Shown here piece after piece: positions 1 to 7,297 of a stretch of DNA of 49,504 nt. How positions within the stretch are numbered: position 1 is the first letter of the stretch; every line of letters starts with the position of its first letter. The stretch is from Actinomycetota bacterium. GTDB taxonomy: Bacteria > Actinomycetota > Actinomycetes > Streptosporangiales > Streptosporangiaceae. The position numbers were made by a program, and so were the translations under genes. Under the pieces are notes generated by a model. It was not told the origin of the DNA. It did not search any database and saw only the letters and a list, made by a program, of their open reading frames with translations. The DNA lies in contig JAJPIV010000106.1 in the NCBI GenBank assembly GCA_021324595.1, positions 1-49,504 on the forward strand. Reading direction: 5' to 3'.

Positions 1-2
1 AC

Positions 3-98
3 CACCAGAGCTGGTCAGACTGGCGCCGCGCCCACCAGGCCACCGCTCGCCGCAGTCACTACAAACGCCGGATCAAAGATCACGGCCTGTCGCTGTAG
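3..98 (+). CDS. C-terminal end of a probable DDE transposase (partial)
   Basis: The first bases are open in one plus-strand frame for 31 codons and end in TAG. The peptide contains SWSDWRRAHQATARRSHY followed by basic residues. This Trp-x-x-Trp-Arg-Arg...His-Gln...His-Tyr pattern resembles the C-terminus of actinobacterial IS701/DDE_5-type transposases, as I remember that family. The body of the gene lies left of the window, so neither length nor intactness can be judged. The stop codon sits two bases from the ctaB stop, tail to tail, so an insertion sequence or its remnant appears to abut the oxidase operon. A short chance reading frame is the alternative. Confidence 0.45.
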   Translation, partial: HQSWSDWRRAHQATARRSHYKRRIKDHGLSL

Positions 99-100
99 TA

Positions 101-1081
101 CTAGAGGCGTCCCCACGGCAGCACGGCCGTGACCGCGACCGCGACGAACAGCAGCGTCAGGTACCCGATGGACAGATGGAACAGCCGCATCGGCGCTGCC
201 GGGGCGCCCGACGCGACCCGCCGGCGCATCCGGTGCGCCTCGCCGAGGAACCACGCGCCCAGGCCGGCCGCGCACGCGCCATAGATCCAGCCCGCGTACG
301 GGATCAGCGCCAGCGTGGTCGCCACCATCGCCCAGCTGTAGACGACGATCTTGCGCGCCACGACGTCCGGGGCCGCCACGACCGGCAGCATCGGCACGCT
401 CGCCGCGGCGTAGTCGTCCCTGAACTTGATCGCGAGCGCCCAGAAGTGCGGCGGGGTCCAGAAGAAGATCACCGCGAACAGCACGGCCGCGGGCCAGGCG
501 ACGCGGCCGGTGACCGCCGCCCAGCCGACCAGGACCGGGAAGCACCCGGCCGCGCCTCCGATCACGATGTTCGACGCCGTGCGCCGCTTCAGCCCGAGCG
601 TGTAGACGAAGACGTAGAACAGCAGCGCGGCGTCCGCCAGGGCCGCGGCCAGCCAGTTCGCCAGCAGGCCGAGCAGCACCGTGGCGGCGATCCCCAGCGC
701 CACGCCGAACACCAGCGCCTCGGCCGGGCGGATCGCCGCCCGGCCGTTCCGGGCCACGAGCGGGCGGCGCGAGGTCCTCCGCATGACCGCGTCGATGTCC
801 CGGTCGATGTAGCAGTTGATCGTGTTGGCGCTCCCCGCCGCCAGGGCGCCGCCCACGAGCGTCACCACCATCAGCCCGGCCGGCGGCAGGCCCCGCCGCG
901 CCAGCAGCATCGTGGGCAAGGTGGTGATCAGCAGCAGCTCGATGATCCGCGGCTTGGTCAGCGCGAACAGCGCCCGCGCGATCAGCGCCGGAGACCGGCG
1001 CCTGGCCAGCGACGAGTCGCGCTCACCAGAAGCGGTCTGGCCCGCCGCCTCATGGGCAAGCGCGCTCGTCGCCTGCGTCAC
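101..1081 (-). CDS. ctaB: Protoheme IX farnesyltransferase (heme O synthase)
   Basis: This enzyme adds a farnesyl group from farnesyl diphosphate to protoheme IX, giving heme O, the precursor of heme A for the adjacent oxidase. The 326-residue protein is a multi-pass membrane protein of the UbiA family. It shows the family's Asn/Asp-rich prenyl-diphosphate motif ([15 protein letters not shown]), followed by RRPL, and the motif [11 protein letters not shown] chose a GTG start at 1081 because it overlaps the TGA stop of the upstream small gene as GTGA, which suggests translational coupling. A longer reading frame upstream only adds low-complexity residues. It is the last gene of the oxidase operon. 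No heme A synthase (ctaA) is seen in the window. Confidence 0.93.
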   Translation of the reverse strand: MTQATSALAHEAAGQTASGERDSSLARRRSPALIARALFALTKPRIIELLLITTLPTMLLARRGLPPAGLMVVTLVGGALAAGSANTINCYIDRDIDAVMRRTSRRPLVARNGRAAIRPAEALVFGVALGIAATVLLGLLANWLAAALADAALLFYVFVYTLGLKRRTASNIVIGGAAGCFPVLVGWAAVTGRVAWPAAVLFAVIFFWTPPHFWALAIKFRDDYAAASVPMLPVVAAPDVVARKIVVYSWAMVATTLALIPYAGWIYGACAAGLGAWFLGEAHRMRRRVASGAPAAPMRLFHLSIGYLTLLFVAVAVTAVLPWGRL

Positions 1082-1365
1082 TCCCCGTCCTCCGACTTGG
1101 TCCCGGCATCGGGTGAGGCCGCGGTGCCGGGCGAGGCCGCGCTCGCCCCGCCGGACGGCCCTCCCTGGCGCGGCGCCGACGTCCCGCCCGCCCACCGGCT
1201 CGCCGACAGCGCCACGTGCCCGGGGACCCGGTGCGGGCTGCGGAACCGCAGGTACAGCACGGCCGCCTGGATGATGAACATCAGCATGAAGAACGCGAAC
1301 GTCAGGTTGTATCCATGCGGGGTGTTGTCGGGGTGAATCGCCGCCGCGAGTAGCGCTCGCTGCAC
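1078..1365 (-). CDS. Small single-pass membrane protein in the oxidase operon
   Basis: A 95-residue protein with one hydrophobic segment (about residues 20-43, rich in Phe, Met, Leu and Ile) and a polar Gly/Ser/Ala/Pro-rich tail of about 45 residues. I do not recognise the family. Its place between ctaE and ctaB, with a GTGA overlap into ctaB, suggests an accessory or subunit IV-like oxidase component, or an assembly factor for heme O delivery. That role rests on position only. The short hydrophobic N-terminal half looks like real coding sequence, whereas the tail is low complexity. Confidence 0.75.
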   Translation of the reverse strand: MQRALLAAAIHPDNTPHGYNLTFAFFMLMFIIQAAVLYLRFRSPHRVPGHVALSASRWAGGTSAPRQGGPSGGASAASPGTAASPDAGTKSEDGE

Positions 1366-1454
1366 TGCATCCTCCTACCGCGAGTCACGAGATCCGGTTC
1401 CCGGCCGGCCGCCGGTCACGCCGGCGGCCGGCCGGTCCTGCCTGCCGGGCGCCG

Positions 1455-2123
1455 TCAGTGGATCAGGTAGAACAGCACCCAGAACACCAGCTCGGTGAGG
1501 GCCACGAAGTTCCAGAACAGCGTCAGCGCGCTGAGCGATGCCTGGAACCGCTGCACGTCCGCCGCCTCCGCGAACGTCGGGGGCTGCTCGACGAACGAGA
1601 TCTCCGGGATCCCCCTGGCCCGCACCAGCAGGATCTCCAGCCAGATCATGGTGCCGAGCACCAGGGCGATGATCACCGGCTGCGTGCCGACGAAGACGCT
1701 CGCGAACCCGCTCGCGCCGGGCTGGAACGGCAGCACGGTCAGCTGCCAGATCTGCAGCGCGCCGCCGACGACCCCGAGCACCAGGGCCACGGTCGCCGCC
1801 CCGAGCCAGGCGCCCCGCCTGCCCGCCTTGATCTGGGTCAGCCCGGCGCTCTGCAGCAGCGCGCTGACCACGATCAGCGCCATGATCACCGCGCCCTGCC
1901 ACTGCTTGGGCCCGGTGAAGCCGGCCGGGTACCAGTCGTTGTGCGAGTTGAGCGACCGCAGGTAGAAGAAGGCGAAGATGAAGCACCCGATGGCCGAGAC
2001 CAGGATGCCGATCATCAGCCTGGTGCCGGTCCACGTCGCGTTCAGCGCCGCCTCGTGGTAGAACGCCTCTTCCTCCTGCCGCCGGCTCAGCCCGGCCGGC
2101 CCGGCAGAGGTCATCTCAGCCAT
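1455..2123 (-). CDS. ctaE: Cytochrome c oxidase subunit III
   Basis: Subunit III of the heme-copper oxidase, a 222-residue membrane protein with about five transmembrane segments and no redox centre. The order of helices, the short loop FYLRSLNSHNDWYP and the C-terminal LFWNFVALTELVFWVLFYLIH region fit the COX3 family. The start at 2123 is supported by GGAGG eleven to fifteen bases upstream, inside the end of ctaD, and by a gap of only four bases to the ctaD stop. It is followed by a small membrane gene and ctaB in the same operon. The N-terminal 20 residues are polar, and the protein has the short actinobacterial length. Confidence 0.9.
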   Translation of the reverse strand: MAEMTSAGPAGLSRRQEEEAFYHEAALNATWTGTRLMIGILVSAIGCFIFAFFYLRSLNSHNDWYPAGFTGPKQWQGAVIMALIVVSALLQSAGLTQIKAGRRGAWLGAATVALVLGVVGGALQIWQLTVLPFQPGASGFASVFVGTQPVIIALVLGTMIWLEILLVRARGIPEISFVEQPPTFAEAADVQRFQASLSALTLFWNFVALTELVFWVLFYLIH

Positions 2124-2127
2124 GTCG

Positions 2128-4098
2128 TCACGCCTCCGCTCGTGCGGTCTCGGAACCGGAGAAGGCCGCCGCGAGCACGCCGACCGGCGGGTTCAGGTCG
2201 GCGACCGGCTCGCTGCCCTCCGAGCCGTACTCGTACGGCCCGGACAGCACGACCGGCACGTGCTCGAAGTTGTAGGCCGGCGGCGGCGACGGGATCTGCC
2301 ACTCCAGGCCGCGCGACTCCCACGGGTTCCCGGTCTCGCGCACCCTGGTGACCACGGTCGACCAGACGAAGTTGATGACGAAGAGCAGGATCGAGAACCC
2401 GAGGACGTACGAGGAGATCGAGACCCAGTCGTTGAGCGTCTGCAGCCGGAGCGCGTACTCGAACACGCGCCTCGGCTGGCCCAGCCAGCCGACCGCGAAC
2501 AGCGGCATGAACGTCGAGTTGAACCCGAGGAACATCAGCCAGAAGTGCCAGTAGCCGAGCTTCTCGTTGAGCTTGATGCCCATCATCTTCGGCAGCCAGT
2601 AGTAGCAGCCGCCCATGAAGGCGAAGATGAGCCCGCCCATGATCGTGTAGTGGAAGTGGGCCATCACGAAGAAGCTTCCGTGCTCGGTGACGTCCGCCGG
2701 GGCGTCGGAGTTGAACACGCCGGAGATGCCGCCGATGAGGAAGTTGAAGAAGAACGCGAAGCAGAACAGCATCGGCACCGTGAACCTGATCTTGGCCTTC
2801 CACAGGGTCCCCATGCCGACCAGGAAGATGAACCCGGTGGGAATCGAGATCATCTCCGTCGTGAGCATGTAGAGCGGGCGCATGTCCGGGTTGATGCCGC
2901 TGTCGAACAGGTGGTGCTGCCAGACGAAGAAGCTGAGCAGCGTCACCCCGATCATGCCCGCGGCGGCCACCTTGTAGCCGAAGAGCGGCTTGCGGGTGAA
3001 CACCGGGAGCAGCTCGCAGACGATGCCGAACCCGGGCAGGGCCAGGATGTAGACCTCGGGATGGCCGAAGAACCAGAACACGTCCTCCCACAGGTACGTG
3101 CTCCCGCCGAGCTGGTCGGTGAAGAACGCGGTCTGCACCGTCCGGTCGGTGAGCAGCATGTACATGCCGCCGGACAGGACCGGCGCGGCCAGGGCCATCA
3201 TCACGGCGGTGCCGAGGATGCCCCAGACGAACATGGGGAGCCTGCTCCACCGCATGCCCGGCGCCCGGTAGCAGATGACCGTGACCAGGATGTTGAACCC
3301 GGCCAGCGTCATCGAGATGCCCATCAGGCCGAACGCGAACGCGTAGGCGTCGGCGCCCGAGGTGTCCTGGATCGACAGCGTGGGGTAACCGGTCCAGCCC
3401 ATGTGGAAGCCGCCGAGCAGCAGGGCCGACAGCAGGATCATGAACGCCGCCGGCGTCAGCCAGAACGACAGGGCCTCCAGGCGGGGGTAGGCCACCCGCT
3501 TGGACCCGATCATGATCGGGATCAGGTAGTTGCCGAACGGGCCGAGGATGACCGAGGTCATCAGCATCATCATCATCGTGCCGTGCTCGCCCACGATCTC
3601 GATGTACGTGGCCGAGCTGAACACGTGATGCACCGGGGACAGCAGCTCGGTCCTGATGCCCATGGCGAGCAGCCCGGCGGTGCAGAAGTAGATGATCATG
3701 CCGACCAGGTACTGGATCCCCACGACCTTGTGATCGAGGTGGAACCTGAAGTACTGGGCCAGGCCGCCCGGGCCGTTCCCGTTCTCCGCTTCGGCCAGGC
3801 GCCGCCCGGCCATCTGCTTGAACAGGTCGTTGAAGACCCCGAGGCCGGCCAGCCAGCCGATCACCATGAACAGGTAGCCCAGCACGATCGCGGTGTCGTT
3901 CTGGTCCGACGTGCCGACCTGCTGGTAGCCGGAGGCGATCAGGTTGCCGAGCCAGTGGCCGAAGGCGTATCCGATCACCGCGCCGATCAGCCCGGTGTGG
4001 ATCGCCGGGCGCATCCACCACGGGCGGCGCGCGGCGCCGCCGGCCGGCTGCCCTCCGCCGGGGTGCTGGGTGGTGCCAGGTTCTGTCTCGATGGCCAT
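2128..4098 (-). CDS. ctaD: Heme-copper oxidase subunit I, divergent aa3 type
   Basis: Catalytic subunit that reduces O2 at a heme a3-CuB site; 656 residues. Every metal ligand is visible: His172 (heme a), His346 in GHPEVY with Glu348 and Tyr350, His395-His396 (CuB), and His481 and His483 in AHFHY. By comparison with the Paracoccus enzyme, the D-channel Asp in the IGxxDxAFP motif is Arg201 (IGSKRVAYP). The K-channel Lys in PTGxK is Ile424 (IPTGFIF). The Asp after the Mg-site His is Gly473 (EHGSFF). The Glu of HPEVY is kept. There is also an N-terminal extension of about 90 residues with an extra hydrophobic stretch. I chose ATG 4098 because AGAGGTG lies just upstream; an earlier ATG at 4119 is possible. 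It is therefore a real but unusual A-type oxidase. Confidence 0.93.
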   Translation of the reverse strand: MAIETEPGTTQHPGGGQPAGGAARRPWWMRPAIHTGLIGAVIGYAFGHWLGNLIASGYQQVGTSDQNDTAIVLGYLFMVIGWLAGLGVFNDLFKQMAGRRLAEAENGNGPGGLAQYFRFHLDHKVVGIQYLVGMIIYFCTAGLLAMGIRTELLSPVHHVFSSATYIEIVGEHGTMMMMLMTSVILGPFGNYLIPIMIGSKRVAYPRLEALSFWLTPAAFMILLSALLLGGFHMGWTGYPTLSIQDTSGADAYAFAFGLMGISMTLAGFNILVTVICYRAPGMRWSRLPMFVWGILGTAVMMALAAPVLSGGMYMLLTDRTVQTAFFTDQLGGSTYLWEDVFWFFGHPEVYILALPGFGIVCELLPVFTRKPLFGYKVAAAGMIGVTLLSFFVWQHHLFDSGINPDMRPLYMLTTEMISIPTGFIFLVGMGTLWKAKIRFTVPMLFCFAFFFNFLIGGISGVFNSDAPADVTEHGSFFVMAHFHYTIMGGLIFAFMGGCYYWLPKMMGIKLNEKLGYWHFWLMFLGFNSTFMPLFAVGWLGQPRRVFEYALRLQTLNDWVSISSYVLGFSILLFVINFVWSTVVTRVRETGNPWESRGLEWQIPSPPPAYNFEHVPVVLSGPYEYGSEGSEPVADLNPPVGVLAAAFSGSETARAEA

Positions 4099-4155
4099 CC
4101 GGTCACCTCTTCGTGTCAACGTACGTCAGGGCGCGCGCTTGCATGGCTTCCCGCC

Positions 4156-5142
4156 TCATGGCTGCGACGGGTCCTGCGGCGGGTAGTAGCCGCCGCCGGC
4201 CCCGGTCAGGCCGAGCTTCTGCAGCACCGGGCCGAGGTGCGCGATCTCGGTCGGGTCGTAGGTCGTGCTGTAGGGCGGCAGCAGCTTCGTGACGTCGGCG
4301 AGGGCCACGCTCGTCGAGCTGGCCCAGGCCTGGAACTGCGGGACGGTGACGACCTTGCCGTAGTTGAACATCGCGCCGTGCCACAGGCCGCACAGCTCCG
4401 CGCAGCGGACCGTGACGCGCCCGAGGTGCTGGGTCTTGGTGTAGGCGACGTTGTCCACCCCGGGGTTCGCGTCGGCCTTCACCCCGAGCTGGTAGGCCCA
4501 GAAGCTGTGGATGACGTCGATCGAGGTCACGTCGAACTGGATCATCGTGTTCACCGGGAGGACCAGCTCGGTGGTCTCGAAGCCGCCGAGTCCCGGGTAG
4601 CGGTAGGTGAACCGCCACTGCTGGCCGATCACCTGCACGACCAGGACATGCCCGGGAGCCCAGGGGCGTTGCTGGGCCGCCGCGGTGAGCTCGGCGCCCG
4701 GCGGGTTCCAGATCGGCGACGGGCCCTCGCCGCCCCCGGCGCCGTAGGGCACGATCAGCTCGTAGGTGCCGAAGGCCGCCAGGCTGAGCACCATCACCGA
4801 GGTGACCGTGATCCACAGCGCCTGGATCCGCGAGTGGCCGTGCAGCGGCGGGCCGTCGGCGTCGTCACCCGGGCGGCGGCGCCACACCACGATCGCGTAC
4901 GTGAAGTAGACGAGCACCAGGACCAGCACCGGCGCCGACATCGCGATCATCACGTTGTTGTCGAACTGCTGGCCCTGCGCGGCCGAGCCCAGCCGGCCCG
5001 GGGGGATGTGCGGGCCGAGCACGAACCACAGCACCAGGTCGGCGGCGAGGGCGAGCACGATCCAGATCAGGAAGATCCGCAGCCCGTGGTTCGGGCCGCC
5101 CGCCTTGGCGGCCGGGGTCGCTGCCTGGGTTTCGGCGGCCAT
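4156..5142 (-). CDS. ctaC: Cytochrome c oxidase subunit II with CuA site
   Basis: Subunit II takes electrons from a cytochrome c or other donor through a binuclear CuA centre and passes them to subunit I. The 328-residue protein has two transmembrane segments (about residues 20-42 and 60-82), a third hydrophobic stretch near 100-120, and a C-terminal cupredoxin domain. The complete CuA motif is CAELCGLWHGAM, with Cys247, Cys251, His255 and Met258; the upstream His is in DVIHSFW. There is no fused cytochrome c domain. The ATG start shares one base with the TGA of the upstream cupredoxin-like gene (TGATG), which fixes the start and implies coupled translation. Confidence 0.94.
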   Translation of the reverse strand: MAAETQAATPAAKAGGPNHGLRIFLIWIVLALAADLVLWFVLGPHIPPGRLGSAAQGQQFDNNVMIAMSAPVLVLVLVYFTYAIVVWRRRPGDDADGPPLHGHSRIQALWITVTSVMVLSLAAFGTYELIVPYGAGGGEGPSPIWNPPGAELTAAAQQRPWAPGHVLVVQVIGQQWRFTYRYPGLGGFETTELVLPVNTMIQFDVTSIDVIHSFWAYQLGVKADANPGVDNVAYTKTQHLGRVTVRCAELCGLWHGAMFNYGKVVTVPQFQAWASSTSVALADVTKLLPPYSTTYDPTEIAHLGPVLQKLGLTGAGGGYYPPQDPSQP

Positions 5143-5828
5143 CAGCCCGCCACCTCCATCTCGCCAGTCATGTAACCGATGGTCTGCATCGGCCCGCCGA
5201 AGCCGTCCAGGAACCCCAGGCCGCACGGGATGCGGCACTGCCAGAAGTACGATCCAGGCGTCGCCGGGGCCTTGAAGCTGAACGTCACCGTGGTGTGCGG
5301 GCCGGAGGTGCACGGCGACGTCCCGCACAGGTTGTTGTTGGCCGCGAGCGTCGTCGGCGAGGCGATCGGCACGTTCAGGCCAATGCCCGGGATGGAGAAC
5401 GTGTGCGCCACCGAGCACTCGCCCCAGGAGTTGAGCACCTGCGTGGGCTTGCCGTTCACGTACTCGACGTTGCCGACCGTGCCGCTGATCTTCCCCCAGA
5501 ACGGGTTCCGCAGCGGCGTGCAGCCGTCATAGCCGAGCACGGTCACGTCGATCATGCTGCCCGCGGGCACCTTGAACAGCGTGGTGTGCACCCACTGATG
5601 AGAGGCGGGGTCCTGGATGAAGTAGGACACCCAGTCGGGCCGGTCCGACACCGTCGTCTGCGGGGCCTCCTGCAGGACGATGTGGACCGGCTGGCCCGGC
5701 GCCGCCTGCGAGGTGAAGTCCACCGTCGGCGGCCCGGCCAGCAGGTAATGGATGACGACGAAGATCGCGCCACCGACCACGGCGAGGAACGCCACGAGCA
5801 GGGTTCCCACGCGGACCGGCAGGGACAT
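5142..5828 (-). CDS. Membrane-anchored cupredoxin-like protein with a degenerate CuA-type motif
   Basis: A 228-residue protein with an N-terminal anchor (about residues 7-30) and an extracytoplasmic beta-rich domain. The C-terminal motif CRIPCGLGF (Cys198, Cys202) sits where CuA proteins have CxExCxxxHxxM, and His142 in VAHTF matches the upstream copper ligand. The second CuA His is Phe206, and the Met at the expected spacing is missing; the nearest is Met214. Four further Cys (103, 138, 168, 173) could form disulfides. It is the first gene of the operon and overlaps ctaC. Likely roles are a mononuclear copper electron carrier, a copper donor for CuA, or a structural paralogue of subunit II. 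GAGGTG upstream supports the ATG start. Confidence 0.8.
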   Translation of the reverse strand: MSLPVRVGTLLVAFLAVVGGAIFVVIHYLLAGPPTVDFTSQAAPGQPVHIVLQEAPQTTVSDRPDWVSYFIQDPASHQWVHTTLFKVPAGSMIDVTVLGYDGCTPLRNPFWGKISGTVGNVEYVNGKPTQVLNSWGECSVAHTFSIPGIGLNVPIASPTTLAANNNLCGTSPCTSGPHTTVTFSFKAPATPGSYFWQCRIPCGLGFLDGFGGPMQTIGYMTGEMEVAG

Positions 5829-6107
5829 CAGTCACCACCTCGATTCATCTCGGCGCGTCGGCGCGCACGGACAGGCCCGGCGTCACGCCGAACTGGCCGC
5901 GCCGGAAGAGCAAACGACTGCACTGATAGTGCTGGCCCGCTCGGTGCGCCGCAATAGCCGGCGCCCCGGATGACGAAACTGTCATCGTCGGTAGGCTAGC
6001 GGCCCGCCGGGCCGGGGGCCACCCGCCGGCGTGCCCGGCCGGGGCCGCCGCTGGCCAGGGGCCACCGCTGGCCAGGCGGGCGGGGCGCGCGGGCGGCGCT
6101 CGCCCGG
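5829..6107. promoter_or_regulatory. Upstream region of the oxidase operon with two inverted repeats
   Basis: This gap precedes the minus-strand oxidase operon. It holds a perfect inverted repeat GATGAC-N6-GTCATC at 5969-5986 and a smaller one, GCACT-GAT-AGTGC, at 5920-5932. A 12-base direct repeat (CCGCTGGCCAGG) recurs at 6048 and 6065. The palindromes lie about 90-160 bases upstream of the first start codon and are plausible regulator sites. I could not place a convincing -35/-10 pair. No gene is evident. Confidence 0.4.
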
Positions 6108-6953
6108 CTACGGCCAGGACAGCCCGGTCCACTCCGCGCTGCGCCGCCAGAGCTCCCGGCCCAGCTCCTCGGTGGCCGCCGGGCTCGGCGCGCGCTCGGC
6201 GCACCCGTCGTAGTAGCGCCCCGTGACCCCGGCGACCTCCGGTGAGGTGGCGCAGTACAGCGACGTCCTGGCGCCGTCCTCGGTCGACAGCATCCGCGCC
6301 TTCATCAGCGGCCGGGCCGGCCACGGTACCCGCCGCCAGATGTCCGAGGCGACCACGCCCGGGTGGAGGGCGTAGGTCGTCACCCCCGTTCCCGCCGCGC
6401 GCCTGGCCAGTTCCTGGCTGAACACCACGTTCGCGAGCTTGGACACCGCGTACTCACGGAACCCGGTCACGCTGCGGGTCGGCCGGCGCACCGCGTCGAA
6501 GTCGATGCCCGGCGCCTGCCGGTGCGCGTCGCTGGCGACCGTGACGACGCGGGACGGCGCGCTGGCCGCGAGGCGTCCGAGCAGGGCGGCGGTCAGCGCG
6601 AAGTGGCCGAGGTGATTGACGCCGAACGCCAGCTCGAAGCCTTCCCGCGTGACTCCCCGCCGCCCGGCGACCCCCGCGTTGTTGATGAGCACGTGCAGCG
6701 GCTGGTCCCGGTCGAGGAAGTCCCGCGCGCACCGTGCCACGCTCGCCAGGTCCGCGAGATCGAGCGCGACCGGGATCACGGCGGCCGCGCCGGTCCTGGC
6801 GCGGACCGCCGCGGCGGCGGCCTCGCCCTTGGCCAGCGACCGGCAGGCCAGGTAGAGCCGGTGGCCGCCCGCGGCGAGCCCGATCGCGGTCGCCAGCCCG
6901 ATGCCCGTGTTCGCCCCGGTGATCAGGGCGGTGCGGCCGGATGACTCGCTCAT
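6108..6953 (-). CDS. Short-chain dehydrogenase/reductase, retinol dehydrogenase-like
   Basis: An NAD(P)-dependent oxidoreductase of the classical SDR superfamily, 281 residues. The cofactor motif TGANTGIG is at the N-terminus, followed by NNAG, a Ser in VTVASDAH, and the catalytic YAVSK (YxxxK). The loop after the active site (HPGVV) and the C-terminal part resemble the retinol dehydrogenase/WWOX-like group often annotated as unknown in actinomycetes. The substrate cannot be told. I chose the ATG at 6953, which has GGAG six bases upstream; the frame stays open further upstream, but with arginine-rich, non-homologous sequence. It lies ahead of the oxidase operon in the same direction with a 279-base gap, so co-transcription is uncertain. 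Confidence 0.92.
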   Translation of the reverse strand: MSESSGRTALITGANTGIGLATAIGLAAGGHRLYLACRSLAKGEAAAAAVRARTGAAAVIPVALDLADLASVARCARDFLDRDQPLHVLINNAGVAGRRGVTREGFELAFGVNHLGHFALTAALLGRLAASAPSRVVTVASDAHRQAPGIDFDAVRRPTRSVTGFREYAVSKLANVVFSQELARRAAGTGVTTYALHPGVVASDIWRRVPWPARPLMKARMLSTEDGARTSLYCATSPEVAGVTGRYYDGCAERAPSPAATEELGRELWRRSAEWTGLSWP

Positions 6954-7021
6954 GCAGGCTCCGGGTTCGGGGAAGGTACCGCGCAGCGATGGTACCGCCC
7001 CGATCCGCGGCCGCCGGGCCG

Positions 7022-7037
7022 CGCCCCCCGGGGGGCG
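7022..7037. repeat. C6G6-centred palindrome
   Basis: A perfect 16-base palindrome with six C followed by six G lies in the GC-rich part of the gap between the SDR gene and the divergent two-component operon. Two GGTACC sites lie nearby. No function is assigned. Confidence 0.5.
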
Positions 7038-7158
7038 GCCGTGCGCATGGCCCGGGGGCGCGCCGCCTGGTAGTCGTGCCCGCGCCCCGGGGTGGGCGGC
7101 CGGACGCCCAGGCGTGCGCCCGATATGAGAGGTTAGTCTCCTTTTCCTTTCTTTCGTC

Positions 7159-7188
7159 TTGACTTCATGGGTGGTTCGCGTGTAGAAC
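7159..7188 (+). promoter_or_regulatory. Sigma-70-type promoter of the two-component/ctaG operon
   Basis: TTGACT and TAGAAC are separated by 18 bases, within an AT-rich and pyrimidine-rich island (7136-7160) that stands out in this GC-rich window. The expected transcription start is about 7195-7196, exactly at the ATG of a 33-codon ORF. This is the best -35/-10 pair I found on the plus strand. Confidence 0.65.
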
Positions 7189-7195
7189 CCAAGCC

Positions 7196-7297
7196 ATGGC
7201 CAGGGGCAAGGCGCGCCCGCCGGCGAGGCGCCCCCGGCTGCTCTACCCGCCTGAATCTGGCCGCACGCCGCGGCGTGGGACGACAGGGGCGCGATGA
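7196..7297 (+). CDS. Predicted 33-codon leader ORF, leaderless and coupled to the response regulator
   Basis: An ATG seven bases downstream of the predicted -10 box opens a 33-codon frame, and its TGA overlaps the ATG of the response regulator gene (ATGA). The peptide is rich in Arg and Pro and begins MARGKARPP. No ribosome-binding site could precede the ATG if transcription starts where predicted, so translation would be leaderless. The response regulator itself lacks a good Shine-Dalgarno sequence, so ribosomes finishing the leader could re-initiate there. Chance cannot be excluded at this GC content, but promoter spacing and the four-base overlap agree. Confidence 0.45.
   Translation: MARGKARPPARRPRLLYPPESGRTPRRGTTGAR

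Noticed and set aside
2122-5175. A 1017-codon plus-strand frame opposite ctaC and ctaD
   Set aside because: It is the antisense of conserved oxidase genes, with His/Asp/Arg-rich composition typical of shadows.
5845-6324. A 159-codon minus-strand frame between the SDR and the oxidase operon
   Set aside because: It overlaps the SDR 3' end out of frame, lacks a ribosome-binding site and has biased, motif-free composition.
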